A stretch of 64,000 nt of DNA from contig JALCNR010000011.1 in NCBI GenBank assembly GCA_022649165.1, forward strand, positions 37,822-101,821, given 5' to 3'. The notes below the pieces were generated by a model, which was not told where the DNA came from, ran no database searches, and worked only from the letters and a program-made list of their open reading frames with translations. Position numbers and translations under genes: made by a program. The DNA is from Actinomyces sp. Its GTDB lineage: Bacteria; Actinomycetota; Actinomycetes; Actinomycetales; Actinomycetaceae. Within the stretch, counting starts at the first letter, position 1. Every line of letters begins with the position of its first letter. Below are positions 1-9,526 of this stretch, piece by piece.

Positions 1-2030
1 CCGACCCGGAGGCCGCCGCGCGCGCCGCCTCCGCCGGAGCCCCGGTGGAGGACGGCGTGGACGTGTGCATCGAGACGACGCGCCCGGAGCTTCTGCCCGC
101 CTGCGTGGCCCTGGTCGCCCATCCCGATGATCCGCGCTACCAGCCCCTCTTCGGCACGACCGTGACGTCCCCGGTGTTCGGCGTCGAGGTCCCCGTCCTC
201 CCCCACCCGGAGGCGGAGATGGACAAGGGCGCCGGCATCGCGATGTGCTGCACCTTCGGAGACACCACCGACATCGACTGGTGGCGGGACCTCCACCTGC
301 CGTTGCGCGCGGTCCTGCGCAAGGACGGGCGCCTCCAGACCGAGACCCCCGAGTGGATCACCGACCCAGCGGGACGCGAGGCTTTCGCCGAGCTGGCCGG
401 GAGGACCACGTTCTCCGCACGCGAGGCCCTGGTGGCGCGCCTTCGGGCCTCCGGCGAGATGCGCGGCGAGCCCACGAAGACGCTGCGCCAGACGAACTTC
501 TTCGAGAAGGGCGACAAGCCCCTGGAGATCGTCACCTCCCGCCAGTGGTACATCCGCAACGGCGGGCGCGTCTGGGCCAATCCGGCCACCGGCGCGGACC
601 TCAACGGGGAGCTGGTCGCGCGCGGGAAGGAGCTGGCGTTCCACCCCGACTTCATGCGCGTGCGCTACGAGAACTGGGTGACGGGCCTGAACAACGACTG
701 GTTGGTCTCCCGCCAGCGCTTCTTCGGCGTGCCTTTCCCCCTGTGGTACCGGGTCGGCGCCGACGGCCAGGTGGACCACGACCAGGTGCTCACCCCCTCC
801 GAGGACCGCCTGCCCGTCGACCCGGCGACCGACGTCCCCGACGGGTACGCCGAGGACCAGCGCGGCAAGCCGGGCGGTTTCGCCGCGGAGCTGGACATCA
901 TGGACACGTGGGCGACCTCGTCCCTGTCCCCGGAGATCGTCTCCGGATGGCTGGAGGACGACGACCTCTTCTCCCGCGTCTATCCGATGGACCTGCGTCC
1001 CCAGGGCCAGGACATCATCCGCACCTGGCTGTTCTCCACCGTCGTGCGCGCCCACCTCGAGTTCGGCGCCCTACCCTGGGGGCACGCCGCGATCTCCGGC
1101 TGGATCCTGGACTCCGATCACAAGAAGATGTCGAAGTCCAAGGGCAATGTGGTCACGCCCATGGGCCTGCTGGAGAAGTACGGCTCGGACGCCGTGCGCT
1201 ACTGGGCGGCCTCGGCCAGGCTCGGCCTGGACCCGGCCTTCGACGAGTCCCAGATGAAGATCGGGCGCCGCTTGGCCATCAAGGTCCTCAACGCCTCGAA
1301 GTTCGCGCTCACCATGGGCGCCGAGGGCGCCCCCCTCGACCTGGATCCGGCCCACGTCACCGAGGCCTTGGACCGGTCGGTCCTCGCCGAGCTCGCCCGG
1401 GTCGTCGAGGTGGCCACGGCCGCCCTGGAGGACTACGACCATGCGAAGGCCCTGGAGGCCACGGAGTCCTTCTTCTGGACCTTCTGCGACGACTACCTCG
1501 AACTGGTCAAGGACCGAGCCTACAACCGCGACGGCGCCTGGCCGGAGGTGGCGGCTCAGTCGGCCCGCGCCGCGCTGGCCCTCGTCATCGACACGGTCGT
1601 GCGCCTGTTGGCCCCGTTCCTGCCCTTCGTCACGGAGGAGGTGTGGTCCTGGTACCGCCCGGGCTCCGTGCACCGCGCCGCGTGGCCGGCCCCGGCGGAG
1701 CTCGGCGAGGCCGCTGCCTCGGGCGATCCCGCGGTCCTGCGCGTCGCCTCGGCCGCCCTCATCGTCCTGCGCCGCGTGAAGTCCGAGGCGAAGGTCTCCC
1801 CGCGGACCCCCTTCCTCGCTGTCACGGTCGCCGCCGCCGAGGCCGCGCTGCCCGTCCTCGAGGAGGTCTCCCAGGATCTGCGCGCCGCCACCAAGGTCTC
1901 CGGCGGGCTCGGGCTCGCCGCTCTCACCGGGGACGAGGCCGGCCCCGCGGACCCCTGGGACGGGATGCGCGTCCAGGACGTCAAGCTGGGCGAGGCCCCG
2001 GCGAAGGTCAGGAGGCCGAAGGAGGGCTGA
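1..2030 (+). CDS. valS: Valine--tRNA ligase, 3' part (5' end outside window)
   Basis: Class I aminoacyl-tRNA synthetase that charges tRNA-Val in the cytoplasm. The frame is open from base 3, so the gene starts before the window and the HIGH motif is missing here. Visible are the end of the editing (CP1) domain, the segment MDTWATSSLSPEI typical of the shorter actinobacterial ValS type, and the KMSKS loop (HKKMSKSKGNVV, near base 1125). The anticodon-binding helical domain follows, with the family's WPEVAAQ- and PFVTEEVWSWY-like segments. The GTG at 45 is internal, not the start. Identification as ValS rather than IleS or LeuS rests on the TWATSS context and the short C-terminal domain, and is confident. 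Confidence 0.95.
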   Translation, partial: DPEAAARAASAGAPVEDGVDVCIETTRPELLPACVALVAHPDDPRYQPLFGTTVTSPVFGVEVPVLPHPEAEMDKGAGIAMCCTFGDTTDIDWWRDLHLPLRAVLRKDGRLQTETPEWITDPAGREAFAELAGRTTFSAREALVARLRASGEMRGEPTKTLRQTNFFEKGDKPLEIVTSRQWYIRNGGRVWANPATGADLNGELVARGKELAFHPDFMRVRYENWVTGLNNDWLVSRQRFFGVPFPLWYRVGADGQVDHDQVLTPSEDRLPVDPATDVPDGYAEDQRGKPGGFAAELDIMDTWATSSLSPEIVSGWLEDDDLFSRVYPMDLRPQGQDIIRTWLFSTVVRAHLEFGALPWGHAAISGWILDSDHKKMSKSKGNVVTPMGLLEKYGSDAVRYWAASARLGLDPAFDESQMKIGRRLAIKVLNASKFALTMGAEGAPLDLDPAHVTEALDRSVLAELARVVEVATAALEDYDHAKALEATESFFWTFCDDYLELVKDRAYNRDGAWPEVAAQSARAALALVIDTVVRLLAPFLPFVTEEVWSWYRPGSVHRAAWPAPAELGEAAASGDPAVLRVASAALIVLRRVKSEAKVSPRTPFLAVTVAAAEAALPVLEEVSQDLRAATKVSGGLGLAALTGDEAGPADPWDGMRVQDVKLGEAPAKVRRPKEG

Positions 2031-2122
2031 GGCCCGGGCGGCGGGCCGGACGAGCACCATCCGGACGGCCCCGGACCCCGTCGGGGGCTGGGGGCGTGCG
2101 CACACCAGTGAGGAGTGAAGCG

Positions 2123-4135
2123 ATGACGGCACCATCACCACAGCAGAAGAAGGGACCCGGCCGGACGCCCGGCCGAGGCCCGGGTCGCGGCCAGGCGGAG
2201 CCCGCCACGGCCATGCCGGCGCCCCTCGGCGTCGAGGAGGCCACGGCGGGAGCCCCCGTGCCCCTGGGTTCCCCGTCCTTCCTGCGGGACACGGTCGCCG
2301 GCCGGCGCGAAGGCTCGCCCGTGTGGCTGGGCCCCGACCTCGTCACCGTCGAGGAGACGACGACGATCCCCTACCTGCTGCAGCGCCGCATCCAGCGTTC
2401 CGCCCGCCGCGCGCTCATCGAGGTCAAGTCCGGAATGGGCGACACGTGGACGGCCCTGAGCGCCAGCCAGTTCTACGACCAGGTGCAGGACGTCGCCGCC
2501 GGCCTGATCGGCATGGGCCTGGAGTTCGGGGACGCCGTCGCCATCATGTCGCGCACCCGCTACGAGTGGACGCTCCTGGACTACGCCTGCTGGTACGCGG
2601 GCCTCGTCCCCGTGCCGATCTACGAGACCTCCTCACTGGAGCAGGCGCGCTTCATCCTCAGCGACGCCGACGTCAAGCTGGCGGTCGCGGAGACCGTGAC
2701 CATGTCGGAGCTGGTCCGCGCGGCGGGCTCGGACCGCCCGGGTCTGCGGGTGCTGTCGCTGGACCAGGAGGCCATCCACACGATCAAGGATGCCGCGGTG
2801 GGCATCACGCGCGCCCAGGTCGCCGCCCGGACGGATCGGCTGAGGGCCTCCGACGTCGCGACGATCGTCTACACCTCGGGCACCACGGGACGCCCCAAGG
2901 GCACCGTCATCAGCCATGGCAACTTCGCCGAGGGCATCGTCAACGCCCTGCGATGGATGCCGGAGGTCAATGCGAGCCCGAACTCCCGGTTCCTGCTGTT
3001 CCTCCCCCTCGCGCACGTCTTCGCGCGCTTCATCGAGGTCTTCCAGCTGTCGGGCGAAGGCGTCCTGGGCCACGTCTCGGACACGAAGAACCTGCTCCCC
3101 GACCTCCATGCCTTCCGGCCGACCTTCGTCTTCGTCGTCCCGCGCGTCTTGGAGAAGGTCTACAACTCCGCGGACGCGCAGCAGGGGGCCGGCGTCAAGC
3201 AGAAGATGTTCCGCTGGGCGGCGAACGTCGCCGTCCAGTACTCCAAGGCCCAGGACACCGCGGAGGGCCCCTCGGCTGCGCTGCGCGCCCAGCACGCCGT
3301 CGCCGACAGGCTGGTCTTCTCGAAGATCCGCGCGCTCGTGGGCGGCAACCTCGAGTTCTTCATCTGCGGCGGCGCCCCCCTGTCGGAGCGCCTCGCGCGT
3401 TTCTACACGGGCCTGGGGCTCACGGTCCTGGAGGGCTACGGCCTGACCGAGACGGTCGGCCCCATCTCCGTGAGTACGCCGAGCCTCAACAAGATCGGCA
3501 CCGTCGGTTCCCTGCTGCCGAAGGCCTCGGTGGTGGTCTCCGACGACGGCGAGATCCTGGTCAAGGGGCCGATGGTCTTCCAGCGGTACCACAACGACCC
3601 CGATGCCACGTCCGCGGCCTTCACTGAGGACGGCTGGTTCCGCACCGGCGACCTCGGCTCCGTGGACGAGGACGGCTACATCCACGTGACGGGACGGCTC
3701 AAGGAGCTCATCGTGACGGCCGGGGGCAAGAACGTCTCCCCCGCAGCCGTCGAGGACGACCTCACCAGCCATCCGCTGATCAGCCAGATCGTGGTCGTGG
3801 GCGACAAGAGGCCCTTCATCGCCGCGCTCGTCACGCTGGACGCGGAGATGCTGCCCGTGTGGCTGAGGAACCACGGCCTGCCGCAGATGTCGGTGGCGGA
3901 GGCCGCCAGCAACATCGAGGTCCTCAACTCGCTCCAGCGCGCGATCGACCGGGCGAACAAGCACGTGTCCCGGGCGGAGTCGATCCGCAAGTTCACGGTC
4001 CTCACGACGGACTTCACCGAGGCGAACGGCCTGCTCACGCCCTCGCTCAAGGTCAAGCGCGGCGCGGTGCTCGCCCGTTACAAGGACGTCATCGACGACA
4101 TCTACGGCGGCCCGGTGCCCGAGGCCGGCCACTGA
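2123..4135 (+). CDS. Long-chain fatty-acid--CoA ligase (FadD15-like AMP-forming)
   Basis: ANL-superfamily enzyme that activates long-chain fatty acids to acyl-CoA through an acyl-adenylate. The ATG at 2123 has AGGAGTGAAG about 8 bases upstream. The frame stays open much further upstream over valS, but that is high-GC shadow. The 670-residue protein has a Gln/Pro/Gly-rich N-terminal tail of about 90 residues, then the AMP-binding domain with the phosphate loop YTSGTTGRPKGT near residue 250, the motif GYGLTETVGP, and WFRTGDLG followed by the hinge GRLKELIVTAGGKNVSP. The overall length and the LPLAHVFARF segment match the FACL/FadD15 subgroup. It begins 92 bases after valS and abuts the NUDIX gene, so these may be cotranscribed. 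The natural chain length of the substrate cannot be read from the sequence. Confidence 0.88.
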   Translation: MTAPSPQQKKGPGRTPGRGPGRGQAEPATAMPAPLGVEEATAGAPVPLGSPSFLRDTVAGRREGSPVWLGPDLVTVEETTTIPYLLQRRIQRSARRALIEVKSGMGDTWTALSASQFYDQVQDVAAGLIGMGLEFGDAVAIMSRTRYEWTLLDYACWYAGLVPVPIYETSSLEQARFILSDADVKLAVAETVTMSELVRAAGSDRPGLRVLSLDQEAIHTIKDAAVGITRAQVAARTDRLRASDVATIVYTSGTTGRPKGTVISHGNFAEGIVNALRWMPEVNASPNSRFLLFLPLAHVFARFIEVFQLSGEGVLGHVSDTKNLLPDLHAFRPTFVFVVPRVLEKVYNSADAQQGAGVKQKMFRWAANVAVQYSKAQDTAEGPSAALRAQHAVADRLVFSKIRALVGGNLEFFICGGAPLSERLARFYTGLGLTVLEGYGLTETVGPISVSTPSLNKIGTVGSLLPKASVVVSDDGEILVKGPMVFQRYHNDPDATSAAFTEDGWFRTGDLGSVDEDGYIHVTGRLKELIVTAGGKNVSPAAVEDDLTSHPLISQIVVVGDKRPFIAALVTLDAEMLPVWLRNHGLPQMSVAEAASNIEVLNSLQRAIDRANKHVSRAESIRKFTVLTTDFTEANGLLTPSLKVKRGAVLARYKDVIDDIYGGPVPEAGH

Positions 4136-4136
4136 G

Positions 4137-4595
4137 GTGCCCGCCCCCACCCGCCCCCGGCGGCTCGTCCCCGCGGCGAGTGCGGTGATCGTGAACGACC
4201 TGGGTCAGGTGCTGCTCGTTCGCCGCGGCCGCGAACCGCAGCGCGGGCTGTGGTCCGTGCCGGGCGGGCATGTCGAGAGGGGCGAGACCTTCCAGGACGC
4301 CGCGCGGCGCGAGGCCCTTGAGGAGACGGGCCTGCGGGTCAGGATCGGGCGTGAGCTGTGGAGGCTGACGTCCCCGACCGGCGACGGAGGGCTGTTCGAC
4401 ATCAGGGACTTCGCCGCGACCGTGGTGGGCGGGGAGCTCCGGACGGGTGACGACGCCGACGCCCTGTGCTGGGCGGGACCGGAGGAGCTGGCGTCGCTGC
4501 CCCTGACGGACGATCTGGACGTCTACCTCCGCAGGGCGGGAATCGCCGTCACCGGACCGGCGGGAGGGTCCCCTGCCGGTACTCCTCCTGGATGA
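4137..4595 (+). CDS. NUDIX hydrolase
   Basis: A 152-residue protein that would hydrolyse a nucleoside diphosphate linked to another group; the substrate is unknown. The Nudix box is complete: GHVERGETFQDAARREALEE, then TGL, matches GX5EX7REUXEEXGU with the metal-binding REAxEE core. The GTG start lies one base after the acyl-CoA synthetase stop, so translation is probably coupled and no separate ribosome site is seen. Its 3' end runs 47 bases into the convergent chorismate mutase gene. It could act on ADP-ribose, mutagenic dNTPs or CoA derivatives; the neighbouring CoA ligase is only weak support for the last. Confidence 0.85.
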   Translation: MPAPTRPRRLVPAASAVIVNDLGQVLLVRRGREPQRGLWSVPGGHVERGETFQDAARREALEETGLRVRIGRELWRLTSPTGDGGLFDIRDFAATVVGGELRTGDDADALCWAGPEELASLPLTDDLDVYLRRAGIAVTGPAGGSPAGTPPG

Positions 4596-4892
4596 CCTCG
4601 TGGTGGCGGATGACCTCCGTGACCATGAAGGACAGGAACTTCTCCGCGAAGTCTGGGTCCAGCCCGGACTCCTCGGCCAGGCGCCGGAGGCGCTCGACCT
4701 GCCTGGCCTCCCGGCCCGGATCGGCGGGGGGAAGGCCGTGACGGGCCTTGATGTGCCCGACGCGCTGGGTGCAGCGGAACCGCTCGGCGAGGATGTGGAT
4801 GAGGGCCGCGTCGATGTTGTCGATCGTGGCGCGCGCCTCGATGAGGTCCGTGGGGATCCCGCTCTCCGGGATCGGGCCCTCCCCGGACGCCA

Positions 4893-4893
<1 letters not shown>
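4549..4893 (-). CDS. Chorismate mutase (AroQ class)
   Basis: Small 114-residue all-helical protein expected to convert chorismate to prephenate for Phe/Tyr synthesis. The N-terminal helix (TIDNIDAALIHILAERFRCT), the central GHIKARHGLPPADPGREAR and the C-terminal helix FAEKFLSFMVTEVIRHHEVI match the AroQ pattern, with Arg and Lys residues positioned for chorismate binding. The ATG shares one base with the clpX stop (TGATG), so it is translated by coupling to clpX. This places an amino-acid synthesis gene at the end of the Clp protease block. There is no signal peptide, so it acts in the cytoplasm. Small AroQ proteins in actinobacteria often need DAHP synthase to be fully active; that partner is not in the window. 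Confidence 0.85.
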
Positions 4894-6152
<1,259 letters not shown>

Positions 6153-6245
6153 GGGACCCTCCTCCCCGAGTACCTGGTGTCCCTTGTCATCAGCCTATTG
6201 CAGCGCTCCGGCCGATGCGACCCGATTCCGCCCGTGTCCCCGCCT

Positions 6246-6283
6246 GGCGGCGCCTTCCCCGGCGGGCCGGCGAAGGCGCCGCC
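6246..6283 (-). terminator. Hairpin between clpP2 and clpX
   Basis: Perfect 12-bp inverted repeat (GGCGGCGCCTTC / GAAGGCGCCGCC) with a 14-base loop, just downstream of the clpP2 stop. There is no U-tract, as is common for actinobacterial terminators. It may attenuate transcription from clpP1P2 into clpX rather than stop it. Confidence 0.55.
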
Positions 6284-6289
6284 TGCGGT

Positions 6290-6961
6290 TCACTCCGCCT
6301 TGCGGGAGACGAGCACCTGGTCGATGAGCCCGTAGTCGAGAGCCTCTTGGGCGGTGAGGATCTTGTCGCGCTCGATGTCGCGGCGCACCTGGTCGGCGGT
6401 CTTGTTCGAGTGCTTGGCCAGCGTCTCCTCGAGCCACACGCGCATGCGGTCGATCTCGTCGGCGACGATCTGGATGTCCGAGGCCTGCCCCTGCACCCCT
6501 TCCATCGCCGGCTGGTGGATGAGGACGCGCGCATTGGGCAGGGCCAGGCGCTTGCCCGGCGAACCCGCCGCCAGCAGCACGGCCGCGGCCGACGCCGCCT
6601 GGCCCAGGCACACGGTCTGGATCTGCGGCTTGACGTAGAGCATCGTGTCGTAGATCGCGGTGAGGGCCGTGAAGGATCCGCCGGGGCTGTTGATGTACAT
6701 CGTGATGAGGGAGTCCGGGTCCTGGGACTCCAGGACCAGCAGCTGCGCCATCACGTCGTCGGCGGAGGCGTCGTCCACCTGGACGCCCATGAAGACGATG
6801 CGGTCCTCGAAGAGCTTCGCATAGGGGTCCTGCCGCTTGAAGCCGTAGGCCGTGCGCTCCTCGAAGGAGGGCAGGACGTAGCGCGACTGCGGCAGCGTCC
6901 CCGCCTGGCCGGCTGCGGACATCTGGCGGGAGATCGCCTCGAAGTAGGGTCGGGAGCTCAT
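6290..6961 (-). CDS. clpP2: ATP-dependent Clp protease proteolytic subunit ClpP2
   Basis: Serine protease subunit of the mixed ClpP1P2 tetradecamer of actinobacteria. The 223-residue protein has the catalytic Ser in GQAASAAAVLLAAG, His in LIHQPAMEG and the acidic member in the IERDKILTAQEALDYGLID segment. The GQAASAAAVLL signature is the ClpP2 type known from mycobacteria, whereas its neighbour has the ClpP1 type. The start ATG (MSSRPYFEA) is separated from the clpP1 stop by a single base, so the two subunits are translated together, which suits their equal stoichiometry. The frame is open further upstream inside clpP1, which is coincidental. Confidence 0.96.
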   Translation of the reverse strand: MSSRPYFEAISRQMSAAGQAGTLPQSRYVLPSFEERTAYGFKRQDPYAKLFEDRIVFMGVQVDDASADDVMAQLLVLESQDPDSLITMYINSPGGSFTALTAIYDTMLYVKPQIQTVCLGQAASAAAVLLAAGSPGKRLALPNARVLIHQPAMEGVQGQASDIQIVADEIDRMRVWLEETLAKHSNKTADQVRRDIERDKILTAQEALDYGLIDQVLVSRKAE

Positions 6962-6962
6962 G

Positions 6963-7622
6963 TCAGTTCTCTCCGTTCTGGCCGTCGGACTGCGCGTCGC
7001 CGGAGGGGGCCGAGGCGCGGCGCCCGACCTCCTGGGGCGTGCTGATGACACGGTCGACGAAGCCGTACTCCAGGGCCTCCTGAGCGGAGAACCAGTGGTC
7101 GCGGTCCGAGTCGGCCTCGATCTGCTCGACGGACTTGCCCGTGCGCTCGGCGGTGATGCCCGCCAGTTCCTTCTTCATCTTGAGGATGAGGTCGGCGTTG
7201 ATGCGGATGTCGGTCGCGGAGCCTCCGGCGCCGCCCGAGGGCTGATGCATGAGCACGCGCGTGTGGGGTGTGACGTAGCGCTTGCCCGGCGCGCCGGCGG
7301 TGAGCAGGAACTGGCCCATGGAGGCCGCCAGACCCATCGCCACGGTGACGACATCGGGCTTGACGTACTGCATCGTGTCGTAGATCGCCATGCCGGCCGT
7401 GACCGAGCCCCCGGGGCTGTTGATGTACAGGTAGATGTCGCGCTCGGGATCCTCGGCGGCCAGCAGCAGCAGCTGCGCGCAGATCGCGTTCGCGTTCTCG
7501 TCGCGGACCTCGCCGTTGAGCCAGATGATCCGCTCCTTGAGCAGGCGCTGGTAGACCGAGTCGCCCAGCCCGGCTCCGCTGCCCGGCCCCTCGGCCGTCG
7601 CGGTGTTGTGCACGTCGCTCAC
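6963..7622 (-). CDS. clpP1: ATP-dependent Clp protease proteolytic subunit ClpP1
   Basis: Partner protease subunit of ClpP2. The 219-residue protein carries the catalytic Ser in [11 protein letters not shown], His in LMHQPSGG and the acidic residue in the [20 protein letters not shown] segment. The start is GTG with GGAGGGACGACAC upstream. The C-terminal tail ([16 protein letters not shown]) is longer and more acidic than the core needs. It follows tig across a terminator-like hairpin, so it probably has its own promoter in the 237-base gap 7623–7859, though I could not assign clear -35/-10 boxes there. Confidence 0.96.
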   Translation of the reverse strand: MSDVHNTATAEGPGSGAGLGDSVYQRLLKERIIWLNGEVRDENANAICAQLLLLAAEDPERDIYLYINSPGGSVTAGMAIYDTMQYVKPDVVTVAMGLAASMGQFLLTAGAPGKRYVTPHTRVLMHQPSGGAGGSATDIRINADLILKMKKELAGITAERTGKSVEQIEADSDRDHWFSAQEALEYGFVDRVISTPQEVGRRASAPSGDAQSDGQNGEN

Positions 7623-7768
7623 GTGTCGTCCCTCCGTCCGTGGTCCCCGTTTCGGGGGCCGGTTCCGGGCTCCAACCTATCCGTTCCTCGCGGTGCGGGG
7701 ATGCCCCCGACCGGGGTTTTCGCTCAAGGCGCAGGCTCGTGCGTTCGGACGGCTCCGGCGATGATGTC

Positions 7769-7810
7769 GACCGGCGGGGCCGGCCCCGCTGGGAGGCGGC
7801 CCCGCCGGTC
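7769..7810 (-). terminator. Terminator-like hairpin downstream of tig
   Basis: Inverted repeat of 13 bp (GACCGGCGGGGCC / GGCCCCGCCGGTC) with a 16-base loop, about 50 bases past the tig stop. It is GC-rich and has no U-run. It separates tig from clpP1. Confidence 0.6.
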
Positions 7811-7859
7811 GCGGGTCCTCGGTCGTCCTCGTCATGGGCGAGGACGCGCGCTCACGCGC

Positions 7860-9257
7860 TCACTTGACGTCGGTCTCCTCCGCGGGAGCGGCGGAGGCGT
7901 CCGCATCGGCGGCCTCGTCGGAATCCGTCTCCTCGGGCGCAGGCGCGGCGTCGCCGGAAGCGGCGGTCCCGTCGGCGGCCTCGTCCTCGTCCCCGTCGTC
8001 GCCGAAGAACGGGGTGAGGTCGACGTCGCCGCCCTCAGAGTCCTTGACGGTCACCGAACGCAGGGCCTGGATGAGGGCCTTGGTGCGGCCCAACTGGCCG
8101 ACCAGCTCGGAGACCTGGGAGGAGTCCTGGATCATCTGGTTGATGTCCATGCCGAAGGTCTGGGACATCTGGATCATGTAGTCGATGAGCTCCTGCTGGG
8201 AGACCTTGACCTCGTAGCGTTCGGCCAGGGACTCGGAGAGGATCTCCTCGCGCAGTTCGCGCTCGACGTCCGCGCGCGCCGTCGACCTCTCCTCCTCCGA
8301 GGCGTCCTCGGAGACGCGGTGGCCGACCTCGTGGTTGACGACGTCGGCGGGCAGCAGGATCTCGGTGCGCTCCAGGAGGACATCGATCAGCTTGGTTCGG
8401 GCCTCGACGGCCTGCTCGGAGCGCTTGGAGTTCGCGGCCTGCTCGCGCAGGTCATCGGTGAGCTCGGCGATCGTGTCGAACTCGGAGACCATCTGGGCGA
8501 ACTCGTCGTCGGCCTCCGGCAGCTCGCGGGTCTTCACGGAGTGGACGTGGAGGGAGACCTCCGCCTCCTCGCCCTCGTGGTCGCCGCCTTTGAGGACGGA
8601 CGTGAACGTGACGTCATCGCCGGCGTGCGTGCCGCGCAACGCCTTGTCCTGGCCGTCGAGCATCGTGCCCGAGCCGATCTCGTAGGAGACCTCGGAGACG
8701 GAGTCGACCTCCTCGCCGTCGACCGTCGCTGTGAGGTCGATGGTGACGAAGTCGCCGGTCTTGGCCTGGCGCTTGACCGGCTTGAGGGAGGCGAAGCGGC
8801 CGCGCAGCTCGTCAAGCTCCTTGTGCACGTCCTCGTCGGTGACGGCCGTGGCCTGGACCTCGATGACCGTGTCCTCGCCGATCTCGGGCAGCTCGAAGGC
8901 GGGGACCACGTCGACCTCGGCGGTGAAGACCATCTGGCCTCCCTGGGCGCCCTTCGTGTTCGGGATCTCCGTGACCTCGACATCGGGCTGGGCCATCGGA
9001 CGCAGCTTGTTCTCCGCGACCGCGCGGGAGTACGTCCCCGGCAGCACCTCGTTGACGGCCTGCTCGATGACGGCCGCGCGGCCGAAACGCTGGTCGATGA
9101 TGCGAGGGGGCACGTGACCCTTGCGGAACCCGGGGATCGCGACCTGGGACGAGATGTCCTTGTAGGCCTTGTCCATCTCCGGCTTCAGTTCCTCATACGG
9201 AACCTCGACCGTCAGACGCACCTTGGTGGGCTCGAGGGTCTCAACAGTGCTCTTCAC
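7860..9257 (-). CDS. tig: Trigger factor (ribosome-associated chaperone/PPIase)
   Basis: Chaperone that binds nascent chains at the ribosomal exit tunnel. The 465-residue protein contains the ribosome-binding signature IPGFRKGHVP near residue 45, a central FKBP-type domain (residues about 150–240, with VTIDLTATVDGEEVD and GTMLDGQDKALRGTHAGDDV) and a helical C-terminal domain. A highly acidic Glu/Asp/Ala tail ends the protein. The GTG start at 9257 (VKSTVETLEPTKV) has TTGGAG about 9 bases upstream; the frame runs 18 codons further, but that extension is not family sequence. The position upstream of clpP1P2X is the usual bacterial arrangement. Confidence 0.95.
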   Translation of the reverse strand: MKSTVETLEPTKVRLTVEVPYEELKPEMDKAYKDISSQVAIPGFRKGHVPPRIIDQRFGRAAVIEQAVNEVLPGTYSRAVAENKLRPMAQPDVEVTEIPNTKGAQGGQMVFTAEVDVVPAFELPEIGEDTVIEVQATAVTDEDVHKELDELRGRFASLKPVKRQAKTGDFVTIDLTATVDGEEVDSVSEVSYEIGSGTMLDGQDKALRGTHAGDDVTFTSVLKGGDHEGEEAEVSLHVHSVKTRELPEADDEFAQMVSEFDTIAELTDDLREQAANSKRSEQAVEARTKLIDVLLERTEILLPADVVNHEVGHRVSEDASEEERSTARADVERELREEILSESLAERYEVKVSQQELIDYMIQMSQTFGMDINQMIQDSSQVSELVGQLGRTKALIQALRSVTVKDSEGGDVDLTPFFGDDGDEDEAADGTAASGDAAPAPEETDSDEAADADASAAPAEETDVK

Positions 9258-9318
9258 GTGTGTGCACTCCAACAATTCTTCTGGGACGCCCCGATTCCGG
9301 GCGCATGACAACCCGTCA

Positions 9319-9348
9319 ATCCTACGACAGCCATGCGCGCGCTGTCTC
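9319..9348 (-). promoter_or_regulatory. Candidate promoter for tig
   Basis: On the minus strand, GAGACA (-35) and TAGGAT (-10) are separated by 18 bases, about 60 bases upstream of the tig GTG. TAGGAT is a common actinobacterial -10. The -35 box is a four-of-six match, so the call is tentative. Confidence 0.35.
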
Positions 9349-9526
9349 CCACGCCCTGGGCCCGGTCCCGCGGCCGGGCCGGTATCCTCGGCGGCGACTC
9401 GGGCGGGCTGCCGCGCGATGCGGCGCTGAGACCCCTTCCGCCGCCCATGGGGCGCCTCGATGACCGGCGTCGACCAGATCGCGCGGGATCTGTGCGCAAC
9501 GCCACATCGTGGGGCACGATGGAGCC

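Noticed and set aside
245..2122. Upstream extension of the acyl-CoA synthetase frame through valS
   Set aside because: It is Arg/Gly/Pro-rich shadow of valS. The ATG at 2123 has a good ribosome site and starts the family sequence shortly after.
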